Shown here: one piece after another, positions 8,793 to 19,000 of the stretch | Numbering within the stretch: the stretch's first letter is position 1 | How the letters are laid out: each line of letters begins with the position of its first letter | IMG/VR virus record: IMGVR_UViG_3300004461_000130 | Location: 1-22,890 of that record | Length of the DNA: 22,890 nt | Origin: a virus | Direction: 5' to 3' (one strand) | The notes under the pieces: model-generated | Told to the model about the DNA's origin: nothing | Seen by the model: the letters and a program-made list of their open reading frames with translations, nothing else | Database searches by the model: none | Translations under genes and position numbers: made by a program

Positions 8793-9593
8793 ATGGCAAC
8801 AGCAGCAAATCAAAACTATACATTAACATATGATCCGGGTTCTAAAGGATTCCCTTCTTTTTATTCTTATGCTCCTGATTGGATGATAGGTATGAATAAC
8901 TTTTTTTATACTTTTAGAAACGGCAATTTGTATAGACACAACACAAATGAGTTAAGAAATAATTATTATGGTATTGATTACCCTTCAACTTTAACTTCTG
9001 TATTTAATGATCAACCTCTAGAAAATAAACTTTTTAAAACTATAAATTTAGAAGGTGATGACTCTTGGGGAGTTACTTTGGAAAGTGATCAACAAACGAC
9101 AGGATTTATAAATAATGAATTTTTTGAAAAAAAAGAGGGTTCATATTTTGGTTATATTAGAAATTCAGGAAGCACACCTGCATTGTTAGATAATTATGCA
9201 TTACGTTCTTTGAATGGATTGGGCAATACAACCACAGTTGTAACAACAGGAACTACTCAAATATTAAGTTATCCTACCACTTTATTTATAGGTAATATTG
9301 TAAGCATAGGAGATATGGTTTATTATGGGCATCCTAACCCTATTTTAGCAGGTCAAATAAGTGATATAAATCAAAATTTATCTTTTGGAGCAAATACATT
9401 AACTATAGACAATACTACCACAGGTGCAGTACCAATACCATCTCAAGAGGTGTATACACTTTATATTAAAAATTCAGTTGCTGAATCTCACGGTGTTTTA
9501 GGACATTACGGTGTTTTTAAATTAACAAATTCTAATACTTCTAAAATTGAGTTGTTTGCGGTTTTAGCAGATGTGATGAAATCATTTCCTTAA
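8793..9593 (+). CDS. Tail protein with a domain usually found in gp10-like tail proteins
   Basis: A 266-aa protein beginning with a pattern (GFPSFYSYAPDWMIGMNNFFYTFRNGNLYRHN, residues 19-50, with FYTF and YRHN) that I recognise from the distal part of stabilisation-type tail proteins in marine phages; here it is a separate gene. It continues with KLFKTINLEGDDSW and NEFFEKKEGSYFGYIR. No membrane segment or signal peptide is visible. It begins 11 bases after the preceding stop and follows the muzzle gene closely, which supports a role in the same tail-tip assembly. Its end is close to a promoter-like box, so this is probably the last gene strongly linked to the tail transcript. Confidence 0.65.
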   Translation: MATAANQNYTLTYDPGSKGFPSFYSYAPDWMIGMNNFFYTFRNGNLYRHNTNELRNNYYGIDYPSTLTSVFNDQPLENKLFKTINLEGDDSWGVTLESDQQTTGFINNEFFEKKEGSYFGYIRNSGSTPALLDNYALRSLNGLGNTTTVVTTGTTQILSYPTTLFIGNIVSIGDMVYYGHPNPILAGQISDINQNLSFGANTLTIDNTTTGAVPIPSQEVYTLYIKNSVAESHGVLGHYGVFKLTNSNTSKIELFAVLADVMKSFP

Positions 9594-9599
9594 AATTAG

Positions 9600-9607
9600 T
9601 ATCTTTG
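9600..9607 (+). promoter_or_regulatory. Promoter-like -7 box (TATCTTTG) before the cupin-like gene
   Basis: An exact TATCTTTG lies seven bases before the ATG at 9615, in the 21-base gap after the previous gene. It is identical to the -7 box at 1056-1063. No clear TTTG is present at the expected -33 distance, so this is a weaker call. The transcript would be almost leaderless. Confidence 0.45.
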
Positions 9608-9614
9608 TGTTAAT

Positions 9615-10133
9615 ATGAGTGTTCTTACAAAAAAACATAATAAGCCGGAAACTGTTTTAGAAAACATTAATCAAAACAGAGGGTTATTGTGGGAAAGAAT
9701 TAATAACTTTAAAGAGCAAATGCTTTCAGTTGAAGAAACTATTCATCATCACACAAAAGAGATGGAAAGTGCAATGCCTTTAAAGCATCATATAAAAGAT
9801 GGTATATATACAAGAGAAATATTTATGCCTAAAGGAATGTTGGTTTTAAGTTTTATTCATAAAACTAATCACCCTTCTTTTTATATGAGTGGAGAAATGT
9901 CAATTATAAATGACAAAGGCGAGGTTAATAGAATTAAAGCACCTATGGTAGTGCAAACAGAGATAGGAACGCAAAGAATAGCTTATATACACGAAGATAG
10001 TGTTTGGGTTTGTGTTTATAAAACAGATGCAGAAACAGTTGAAGAAGCAGAAAAAGAATTGTACACGGAGGATTTTAAAGAACTTCCCGAATATGTAATA
10101 AAAAAAAATAAAGAATTATGTCAGCAGCAATAG
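9615..10133 (+). CDS. Cupin-like phage protein
   Basis: A 172-aa protein. Residues 1-50 are helical and charged. Residues 56-135 have the pattern of a cupin-type beta barrel known from many phage genomes: DGIYTREIFMPKG, FIHKTNHPSFYMSGEMSII, then GTQRIAYIHEDSVWVCVY. His82, His86 and His126 are plausible metal ligands but the typical cupin set is incomplete. The function of these phage cupins is not settled; a virion-associated or assembly role fits the position between tail and internal protein genes. Its last 16 bases overlap the next gene in another frame, indicating translational coupling. A run of nine A residues lies at 10100-10108, just before that overlap. Confidence 0.65.
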   Translation: MSVLTKKHNKPETVLENINQNRGLLWERINNFKEQMLSVEETIHHHTKEMESAMPLKHHIKDGIYTREIFMPKGMLVLSFIHKTNHPSFYMSGEMSIINDKGEVNRIKAPMVVQTEIGTQRIAYIHEDSVWVCVYKTDAETVEEAEKELYTEDFKELPEYVIKKNKELCQQQ

Positions 10134-10900
10134 CCGGAGTAGTAATAGGATTAGGAAGTGCAGCAATGAGTTTTGCTCAAGCATCAAAACAAAAAAAACT
10201 TCAAGCAAAAGCTGAACGAGAGGCAGATGCAGCAATGGCAGCAGCTAGAGGTAGATTAGAAGTAAATTTTGCTGAAGAAATGTCTATTAAAAAAGAGGGT
10301 TATGAGCTTGAAAGCGAAGCAAATTTAGCAGCAGGTGCTCAAGCTTTAGAAGCGGGTGTTGAAAGCGAAAGAGGTGGAGCAGCTACCGCAGGTAGAATTC
10401 TTGCTGCACAACAAGCAGGGCAAGCAGGTGTTAGAACTGCTATGGGAGACGAACTTACAAACATTGAAGGTGCTATTCTTGAAGAAGATTCTAGGCTTAG
10501 AGATTTAAATGTTTCTTTAGATTTAGAAGAAGTAGCGGGTAATCAACAAAAAGCAGCAGAAGCACAAGCCGCCTCTGAAGCTGCTAAACAAGCAGGGATA
10601 CAATCTACAGTTAGTGCTGTAGGAGGTGCTGTTTCATTAGGAGGAGCTTATTCTCAAAAAACTTCTAATACAAAAGCTGCAGTTGGGGGTATGACTGAAT
10701 TAAGTCCTACAGCTAAAGCCGACTTTAACGCATCAGGGGGTGCTAGTTATTTGACTCCTAATCAAGCCGGTGCATTAAACAATAGGCAATTTAGACAATA
10801 CTCAAAAAGTATGTCACCGGCTCAATCTAAATCAACATTTGGGACTACTGAGTTTGCAAATCAATTTGATCTGCAACAACAGTATGGTTTTAATAGGTAA
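10118..10900 (+). CDS. Small internal virion / ejection protein (T7 gp14-like layout)
   Basis: A 260-aa protein, Ala-, Gln- and Glu-rich. It starts with a hydrophobic helix (residues about 3-21, IAGVVIGLGSAAMSFAQA), followed by a long helical, coiled-coil-prone region (about 24-158), a second short hydrophobic Gly/Ala patch (about 159-177), and a Gln/Ser/Asn-rich tail. This layout, length and placement ahead of two larger internal proteins resemble the smallest ejected core protein of podoviruses such as T7 gp14, which inserts in the outer membrane during DNA entry. The start overlaps the end of the cupin-like gene by 16 bases. Homology to gp14 is not demonstrated; the call rests on architecture and gene order. 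Confidence 0.55.
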   Translation: MSAAIAGVVIGLGSAAMSFAQASKQKKLQAKAEREADAAMAAARGRLEVNFAEEMSIKKEGYELESEANLAAGAQALEAGVESERGGAATAGRILAAQQAGQAGVRTAMGDELTNIEGAILEEDSRLRDLNVSLDLEEVAGNQQKAAEAQAASEAAKQAGIQSTVSAVGGAVSLGGAYSQKTSNTKAAVGGMTELSPTAKADFNASGGASYLTPNQAGALNNRQFRQYSKSMSPAQSKSTFGTTEFANQFDLQQQYGFNR

Positions 10901-10936
10901 TAGAAGATAAAAAAGATAATATAAATAAATAGATAT

Positions 10937-13012
10937 ATGGCTACTGCGTATAAAAGAGTTGCAAGAGACACAGCTAATACTCAAATAGATTGGAATGAAG
11001 TTGGTAACAACTTAACCAATGTATTAAAAGAGGAAAATAGAGTAAGAGAAGAAACTAGAACAGCAATTGATTCTGCTTCTAGGGAATACACAGCAAGATT
11101 AAATGACGTACCTCAAGGTGGAAATTCAGATTTAAATACATTTGCAATAGATGGTGCAAATAAATTAACGGAGCAAAAACTTATAATGACCGGACTATTA
11201 AAATCCGGCCAAATGAGTGTAAAACAGTATACTCTTATGAATCAAAACCTTGTAGATGGGACTGACCAAGCATTTAGTTTATTAGAGAATTACAATGCTG
11301 AATGGGAAACGAAAATGGCTATGAACAATTCAGGTTTACCTCCGGGAGAACAAGCTTCAAGTACGCAGAATTGGTTAATGGAAACTGTTGAAGGATTTGG
11401 AAACTTTGGAAAAGGAGCCGGTCAATCTTCAATGGTAATTAATCCCTTAACCGGTATTGTTTCAATGGCAAAGATGATTCCTGCTGATCCTAGCAATCCT
11501 AACGGACCTTTAATTCCTGATCCGGACAATATAGAGTCTGTTCAAGTTTTAGAAAATAGAATCAAACAGAAGATAACTAAGTTTGATGTTATGGCTGCTT
11601 CCGAAGAATATAACGAAATGGTTGGAGAACAAAAAGTAGTAATGCAAAATTTAGGAAGTACCTATAAAAAAGGTATTTTTAAAACCATATCAGATGTAAG
11701 GAGCAAATCGGGTGGAAAATGGGAAGGTATGAGTGCTGCTGACAAACAAGCTCAGTTAGATAGTGTTAATGCAGCTAGAAAAGCAGCCGGAGAAAAACCA
11801 ATTACTTTAGCGGATTTTACTTCTATTACATTATTTCAAGAATCACAAAATAATTATATACAAAGTCAACTTGAAGGTAATACTTTAGCAGGATCATCTG
11901 TACTTTTAGATTTTAAAAATACAAACCCTGCAACAGGCGAAGAATATTATGAAGCAATGAATACACCTGCAAATATTGCTAAAGCTAAAACAGATCCTAA
12001 TATGATTCTTTTTGAAAACAAGGCAGGTCGTATAGTTCCTTTGCTAACCGATGAACAAAAAAGGGTTTCTGAAGAAGTTCTTAGAGCACAAATAGATATA
12101 GGTGTAGATTATACAGAAGAAGTTGAGGTTAAAGAAGTGTTTAAGACACCAAAGGATAAACAATATGCACCTGCAGATGTTAGAAGACAAGATAAAGATG
12201 ATAAGGCTAAAGAAAATGTTCAAAGAACTTGGAACTCAATTAAAGGCCAATCGGCTGCAGAAAGAGTTGCATCTTTTGAATCTTTAATTGGTACTCAGGC
12301 AGCTAAAAATGCAGGATTGGTAGGTGTTAACCCATCATCGGATGGACTATCTATTTCATTTGAATATGTTGACCCTAAGAAAAACAGAACAATTGAATTT
12401 ACTGAAGACATTAGTGATTTAGATTGGGCAATAATAGGTAATGAAATTGTAGAACTTGATGATCCTCAAAAAGCATTGGAAGCAGGGAATTTCAAAAAAG
12501 ATAAAGACGGAAATAGTTTAGCTCTCAACCTTGACTTTACCGGGGTAGGAGCAAACAGACAAGGTAATGACTCTAGATTTGATAATGAAATAAGTTCATT
12601 TATTAAAGAAGGATTCCCTAAGGTTAAGACTCTGACAGGCACAGAGCCATTCTTAGACCAAAGTGATACAAAAGTAGCTCAAGTTTTAAATGATAGATAT
12701 AGTGAGTATGGTCTAAAAGCGGAAGCGACAGGAGTTGGAACAACGGATAATACCCTTGTAACTATAGATGGTTGGAAAGGTAATGCAGAATATCCTGCGG
12801 AGTTTAATTTAGATTCAGATATTAATTTAAATTCTAGTGCACTAGAAGAAGAACAACGATTTGAGAAGTGGTTGACTTATGTATTAAAGCAAACTAAGCA
12901 AGTAGATAAACTAGCACAAAACGAGAAGTTTACAGGCGGTAAAGGGGATTATGGCCCTTGTGTTGGCGGAAAGAAAGAAAATCTTAAAACAAAATTAAAA
13001 GTGCCTTGCTAA
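10937..13012 (+). CDS. Internal virion protein, middle-sized (ejection/cargo candidate)
   Basis: A 691-aa largely helical, soluble protein with no membrane segment. The N-terminal 130 residues (helices rich in Glu, Arg, Asn and Thr) recall a structural protein seen beside the ejection proteins in marine podoviruses, but I cannot name a family. Position between the gp14-like and giant proteins suggests it is the second of three ejected or cargo proteins. The C-terminus ends in KTKLKVPC. The stop codon lies inside a perfect 14-bp tandem duplication (12996-13023); with a single copy the protein would end KVPCP instead. The start at 10937 is the first ATG after a 36-base A/T-rich gap. Confidence 0.6.
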   Translation: MATAYKRVARDTANTQIDWNEVGNNLTNVLKEENRVREETRTAIDSASREYTARLNDVPQGGNSDLNTFAIDGANKLTEQKLIMTGLLKSGQMSVKQYTLMNQNLVDGTDQAFSLLENYNAEWETKMAMNNSGLPPGEQASSTQNWLMETVEGFGNFGKGAGQSSMVINPLTGIVSMAKMIPADPSNPNGPLIPDPDNIESVQVLENRIKQKITKFDVMAASEEYNEMVGEQKVVMQNLGSTYKKGIFKTISDVRSKSGGKWEGMSAADKQAQLDSVNAARKAAGEKPITLADFTSITLFQESQNNYIQSQLEGNTLAGSSVLLDFKNTNPATGEEYYEAMNTPANIAKAKTDPNMILFENKAGRIVPLLTDEQKRVSEEVLRAQIDIGVDYTEEVEVKEVFKTPKDKQYAPADVRRQDKDDKAKENVQRTWNSIKGQSAAERVASFESLIGTQAAKNAGLVGVNPSSDGLSISFEYVDPKKNRTIEFTEDISDLDWAIIGNEIVELDDPQKALEAGNFKKDKDGNSLALNLDFTGVGANRQGNDSRFDNEISSFIKEGFPKVKTLTGTEPFLDQSDTKVAQVLNDRYSEYGLKAEATGVGTTDNTLVTIDGWKGNAEYPAEFNLDSDINLNSSALEEEQRFEKWLTYVLKQTKQVDKLAQNEKFTGGKGDYGPCVGGKKENLKTKLKVPC

Positions 13013-13023
13013 AAGTGCCTTGC
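12996..13023 (+). repeat. Perfect 14-bp tandem duplication spanning a stop codon
   Basis: TAAAAGTGCCTTGC occurs twice back to back (12996-13009 and 13010-13023). The TAA stop of the 691-aa gene is formed by the first bases of the second copy (13010-13012). The identity of the copies suggests a recent replication slippage. Confidence 0.95.
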
Positions 13024-13041
13024 CCTTAATAAATAATTACT

Positions 13042-16000
13042 ATGGATGAAATTTTTTATGTAACACCAAATGGTTCTAAAGTTAGTGAATCAGAATTACT
13101 AGAGGAGTATGGTGATGAATTGTTTGACCAACTTGTAAATGAGGGGCAACTTAAAGAATTTGTTGAAGAAGAAACTCCTGAAATAAATTTTAATGGTGGA
13201 AGTTTTTACGAGACTCCTTCAGGTGAGGTATTCTCTGAAGGTGATTTAATTAATGAATTTGGTGTTGATGTGTTTAATCAAGTACTAGACGAAGGACAAT
13301 TAAAAAAAAAAGATTCTCCGGGTTCAATATCAAGTTTTTCAAGTGGCACATCAGGTGTTACAACTTCACCGTCTCCCGGTTCAAATAAAGGATTACTTAA
13401 AGAAGAAAACTTTTTTAAAGGTAATTTCGGAGCTTTTTTAAATGCAATTGACTTTGGAACAGATGCAGGTCTTGGAGATTTAATTGACGATATGGGTCGT
13501 GCAGCTCAAGCCGGTTTTGAAAATGGTCAAATTGCAGAGAGTGGTAACGATTTACTTTTGGGTGGAACTAATGCATCATTAGAAGACATTCAAGAGTTTA
13601 TTTCTAAAAACGAAAACGCTTTAAGATTAGGTCCTTCTCAAGAAATGCAAAATTATCAAAAAATTTATAATGAAGAAAAAGCAGACGGGAATAGTGTATG
13701 GGGATTTGTAAAAGGAATTGTGCTTAACCCCGGTATAATTCCTGAAATTATGGTAAGTTCATTTGCAGGTATGGCAGGGAACAAAGGCTCAGCAGCAGCA
13801 GCAGCAGCGACAATTGGAACAGGTGCAACATTAGGTGCAACCACAGGTTCGGTAGGTGGTCCTGTGGGTGGAGCAGCAGGTGCACTTGCAGGAGCAGCAG
13901 CTAGTATACCATATGCTTTTGCAGCAGGTAGTACGGTATTAGAAACAGGATTAACTTATGGAGAGTTATTACAAGCAAGGCTTGAAGAAAAGGGGGAAGA
14001 GTTAACTGCAAAAAATGTTCAAAATTTACTACAAAACGAAGAGGTTGTTAAAGAATTAAGGTTTGATGCAGTTGCAAGAGGATTAGCAATCGGTACAATA
14101 GATGCGTTAACAGGTAGATTAGGTGGTAAAATTGCAAAACCTTTTTTAACAAAAGCAGGGAGTGTAGGGTCTAAGGCTGCAGCTAAAGCTTTAAAAAGAA
14201 AAGCGATTGGTTCAGCAGCATTAGTAGAGTCGGTAGGGGGTTCAATAGGTGAAACCGCAGGTATTACAGCAACTAATTTATATGGAGACCAAGGGCAAGA
14301 GTATGACACAGGCGAAATATTATTAGAAGGTATTGCAGAAGCTCCGGGATCTGTAAAAGATTTAATAGCAGTAAGGTATCAAAACCCAAAATACAAAGTT
14401 AATGGCAAGAAAGCTACAGTAGAAGAAATAGATGCACTTATTGATGGAATGACCTATGAGCAATTAACTGCTCCAAATTTAAAAATTGAAATAGACAATG
14501 ATTTTGAAGGAAGAAAAGAAAAGCTTCATAATAAAATATTAGAAGGAAGAACTAAACAGTCAGTAATGGCAGCTAATCCTGATCTTAATGGCCCAACTGT
14601 AGATGCAATTGTAACTTTAGAAAGACAAGTACAAGAATTAGAGGGGAGAGTTTTAGGAACTGTTACGGGTAAAAACAAAATTGCAGATTTAAAATCTCAA
14701 ATAAAGAATCTTCAAGAAAATCAATTAGAAGCAGAAGCTGTTGAGGAGACAGAAGCTGTTATTGAAGAAACAGAAAGATATAAAGATTCACAAATACCAA
14801 CGGGTAAGGAAATATATACATTAGAAACTGAAGAAGGAGAAGGGGTTAGAACTGTAGAAGTAACCACTAACAAGGATGGAAGCAGAAAAATAGTTCAAAA
14901 GTTAGATGGAACAGTAGCAGGTAGCGAAACTCTTTCAAAAGACAACACTCTTGAGACTAAAGGATATGTAGAAAGTGCTTATGATAATATAGTTGGTGAA
15001 TCTGAAGTATTAGCAATGGAAGATGTTATGAATCCTAAAATGAAGGAAAAATTAACTACCAAGCAAAAACAAGAATTAGGAATTTCGGAACAAGAAAAAC
15101 CTAAAACAGTCAAAGACTCACAGATACCTACAGGTAAAGAGGTGTTTACTATTGAAACTGAAGAAGGAGAAGGAGTTAAAACTGTAGAGGTTACTACCAA
15201 TAAAGATGGAAGCAGAAGTGTAGTTCAAAAAGTAGATGGAGATAATGCAGGTAGTCAAAACATACCTTCTAGTAACAGCGTAAATAATGAAGATTTTGTA
15301 AAAGGTTCTTTTGGAAATATAGTTGGAGATGTAGAAGTAATTGGAATGGAAGATGTTATGAATCCTAAGATAAAGGAAAGATTAACTACAGAACAAAAAA
15401 AGGAGTTGGGTATGGTTGAAGAAACCGAGGATGCATCTCCTAAAATATACGAAAGCATTAATGATAACTTAGAAGTCTTTGGAGAGTTCACTACTCCTGT
15501 TAATTCTTTAAATGACTTTGATAACTTGCCAAATGAAGTTAATAAAGTAATTAATTTAGGACAAAAATTAGATTCTGAAAATATTACTTGGGAAATAAAC
15601 AGAGATTTAGGTGTAGTAGATGGAAGACAAATTTTAGAAATAAAAACTAATAATGGCGATAAGTTTTTAATGTATAATTCTACGGGTCGAGGAACAGGTG
15701 CTGACTCTAAAGGACAATGGGTTCCTATGTTGGGATTTGCTAAAAACGGTGGATTTATTAAGGGTGCTTTTAATCCTGAAACAGGCAAGACATTTACACC
15801 AACAAAACCATTGAGTAATGCTAACAACCCTAAATTTAATAAGTACGGAAGTGAAACATTTAAAAATATAGCTGAACAATTAGCTAAAGGTGAAACAAGT
15901 TCTGTTGAAGTGGTTTCAGAAGTTGAAGTTGAAATACAACCAATCGAAAACATTAGTGGTTTTGAAAGGGTGATGGACAAAATTAAAAACATAGTTAAAA

Positions 16001-19000
16001 AGAAAAAGTCAAGAAACACAAAAGAAAGTACTAATCCAAAAGAAATTGAAAAAGCTGCAATAGACTATTTGCAAAAAACAAAAGTATACGAAAACTCTAG
16101 TGACATTCAGAGAGAAGCTATGGTTAGAAAGGTTAGGGAGTCAATAGGTATAAAAGAAAAGAAAGCTCCAACCCCTAAAGCTGCAATTAAAAAAGCAGAG
16201 AAAAGTTTAGGACTAGATGTTAAAGAACCATCTAAAATTACTTTAACTGAAAAACAAGCAATTGCCTCACAAATAAAATCTTTAAATAGAGGAGCAAAGG
16301 ATGCTATAAAATCATTTGTTAATGCAAGCAAAATATTAGCAGAAGAAGTTTCTCAGATGGTTGAAAAAGGAAAAATAACTACTAAACAAGCTGCTGCTAT
16401 TATAAAAAGATTTACTAAAGTTAATATGTTAAATGATGCTTCTGTTGATAGTTTTGTTGACTATATGAGCAGAGTTTTTGAAAACGCAAACTTTGCAGAA
16501 GAAGTTTCAATTGCTAGAAAAAAAAGACCAACTGCATTAAAAAATATTAGAACAAAAATCGGTATTGCAAAATCGGTTTCTCCTAACTTAAATAAAATTT
16601 TTTCTATAAAAAATCCTGCCTCAATTCCTCAGTCAGTATTCCAAGATTACTTGAATCTAATTAATGTATTTGGAGAAAGATCATCTGTTTTGTCTCCTTC
16701 AGACATTGCTGAAGTTGAAAAAACAACTAAAAAAATATTAGACGCAATTGATTTAGAGATTTCAGAAATCCCTAGATTAAGTGATGTATTTAATTTATAC
16801 GAAAACAAAATTTTAAATGATAAAGGTGATGTTGATTATGCAGCCACTTTGAAACAAATGTTAAAAGATGGAGAGGTTGATGCTGATGAAGTTGAGATAA
16901 TGAAAAAATATAAATCAGAAATATCACCATCTAAACCTGTAAAAGAAAAAACAAAAGCTGAATTAGAATTAGAAAAACAAAGTGTAATAGAGCAAATTAA
17001 TGAAACAAAAGCTTTACAAATCTCATCTTTACCTTCTAGGCTAGAAAGAGCTGCTGCTGATAAATTTAACTCATTAATCAATGATATAGATGCGTTAAAT
17101 GGGTTAAGCACTCAGGAATTAAAACAAGTTTTAAAGTTAATTAATAATATTAACAACGGATTTCTACCTTCTTTAGTTGTTACTATGAACTCAAAAATGG
17201 AAGCAGTTCTTCAAGGGGCGATTTTGGGAAAATCAATTGAGAAGGGTAAAATACTTCCTATATCTAAATTATATTCTAGATTAAAAAGTAAAATAACTAA
17301 AAGAGGAGCTGTACTAGAAGCTATTAGAAGAAACCCTCTTTATTATGTAGATCAGATTTTTGGTGATTCAAAAACAAAAAATATTTTTAATTCTGTATTT
17401 AATAGTTCTGCTAAAGCACAAGAAGCATTTACTTATGAGTACAAAAAGATATTAGGAAAACTTGAGAAAGCTGAACAAAAAGTTTCTAAATCTTTTAAAA
17501 GCAATTCAAATAAAACTTTAAGGTCTAGTTTTAAGCAAATGGTTTATATGATTCAGCTTGAACACGATTCAAATTTAAATAATCCTGAAACTAAAAATCA
17601 AGCGGCTGCTTATATTAAAAAAACAATTGAATCAATTGACACGGGAGAAACTAGTTATACCGATGATGACGCAATAATGTTAGCAGAAATTTTAGAAAAA
17701 TTTAAAAATAAAGAAACGGGAGAAATTGATAATGAAAAACTTTATAATAGTTTTAATAAAGCGGAAAAAGAATCTATTGAAACCATTCAAGAAGTTAATT
17801 TAAGTTTAGCTGAAACAGCAGAATACACTTCTTCAATTATAAGAGGAGATAATGTTACTCTTAGAAACAACTATGTTCATTTAAATGTATTAAGTGAAGC
17901 TCAAAAAGGTGCAAACATAGAAAACTCATTAGGAGTAGCGAGTGGACAATCTTATATTGAGCAATTTAATAAAGGATTAAAACCATCTACAAAAGCTAAG
18001 TCTTTAATAAAAAGAACAGGATCTGTTTCTCCTTTAAACTTTAATGTATATGCTTCCGCATCAAGAGGATCAAAAGGAGTACTTCTAGATTTTCATATGA
18101 CAGAGCCAATTAAAACTGCAAGAAGAACAATAAATGAAGCTGAAAAATTTTTAAAAGGAGATAAAGCAAGAATGGACTCTGACTTAAGAGAAAAGTTTAA
18201 CGCTATTAAGCAGGCTAATGAAGAAGTGGTTGAGAACTTATTAACTAATGCTTATCAACAAACAACTTTAGGGGAAGACGCTTTAATTTGGTTACAGAAA
18301 AATGGCTATCGTGCTATACTCGCAAGTGGAACAAGGTTTGTTGCAGAATTAACTTCCAATACTTTTTTTGCTATAATGACAGCTCCTATTTCTTTTGTTA
18401 CAGGAGCTAAAATAGGAATGAAATTTTTAAATAGTGACTCAGCTCCTTTATCTATGAAAAATCTTGGAAGTAAACTTGTCACTCGTTTGTATTCTAATCA
18501 AGATATGTCAGGGAGAATGATTGATGCAAATATTATAAATCAATCTTCTAATCCAAAAACATCTAAGTCTAAGGGAAAAATATCAAATAAAATAGCTCAA
18601 ATATGGAATAGGACAGGAGCTAAATATCAAGGTGCTGTAGCTACGGTTGCAGATGGGTTAATATCTACTCCTGACAAGGTGGTAATGAGGCCGATGTGGT
18701 TTGGTACTTTTAAATCAGAATTTAAAGCTATTACAGGTGTAGATCCTGATATGGAAAAAATAGCGGCTAATGATGAAGTTTATATGAAGGAAAATAAAGA
18801 AGCATTAAAAACTGCAACAGAATTAGCTGATCAAAATGCAGTAATGACAGGTGGTAATTCTAATCCTTTTATGGGGATATTAAAAGGTACTAAAAAAGCA
18901 AATGATAGTGGTATTAAAACTGCTATAAACGCATTTAATGGCTTTATGACTACCTTTCTTATATATGAATACATTACTGCTCGAACAGGAATTGTTAATG

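Noticed and set aside
10100-10108. Nine-A run near the end of the cupin-like gene as a programmed frameshift into the next gene
   Set aside because: The next gene has its own well-placed ATG at 10118 and A-runs of this length are expected in such AT-rich coding sequence.
15255-16019. A 254-aa minus-strand frame inside the giant gene, with several smaller ones (14019-14309, 14979-15200, 16836-17111, 19326-19532)
   Set aside because: They lie opposite a clearly coding, repeat-containing gene, are Ser/Leu/Phe-rich without recognisable motifs, and mirror the codon pattern of the real frame.
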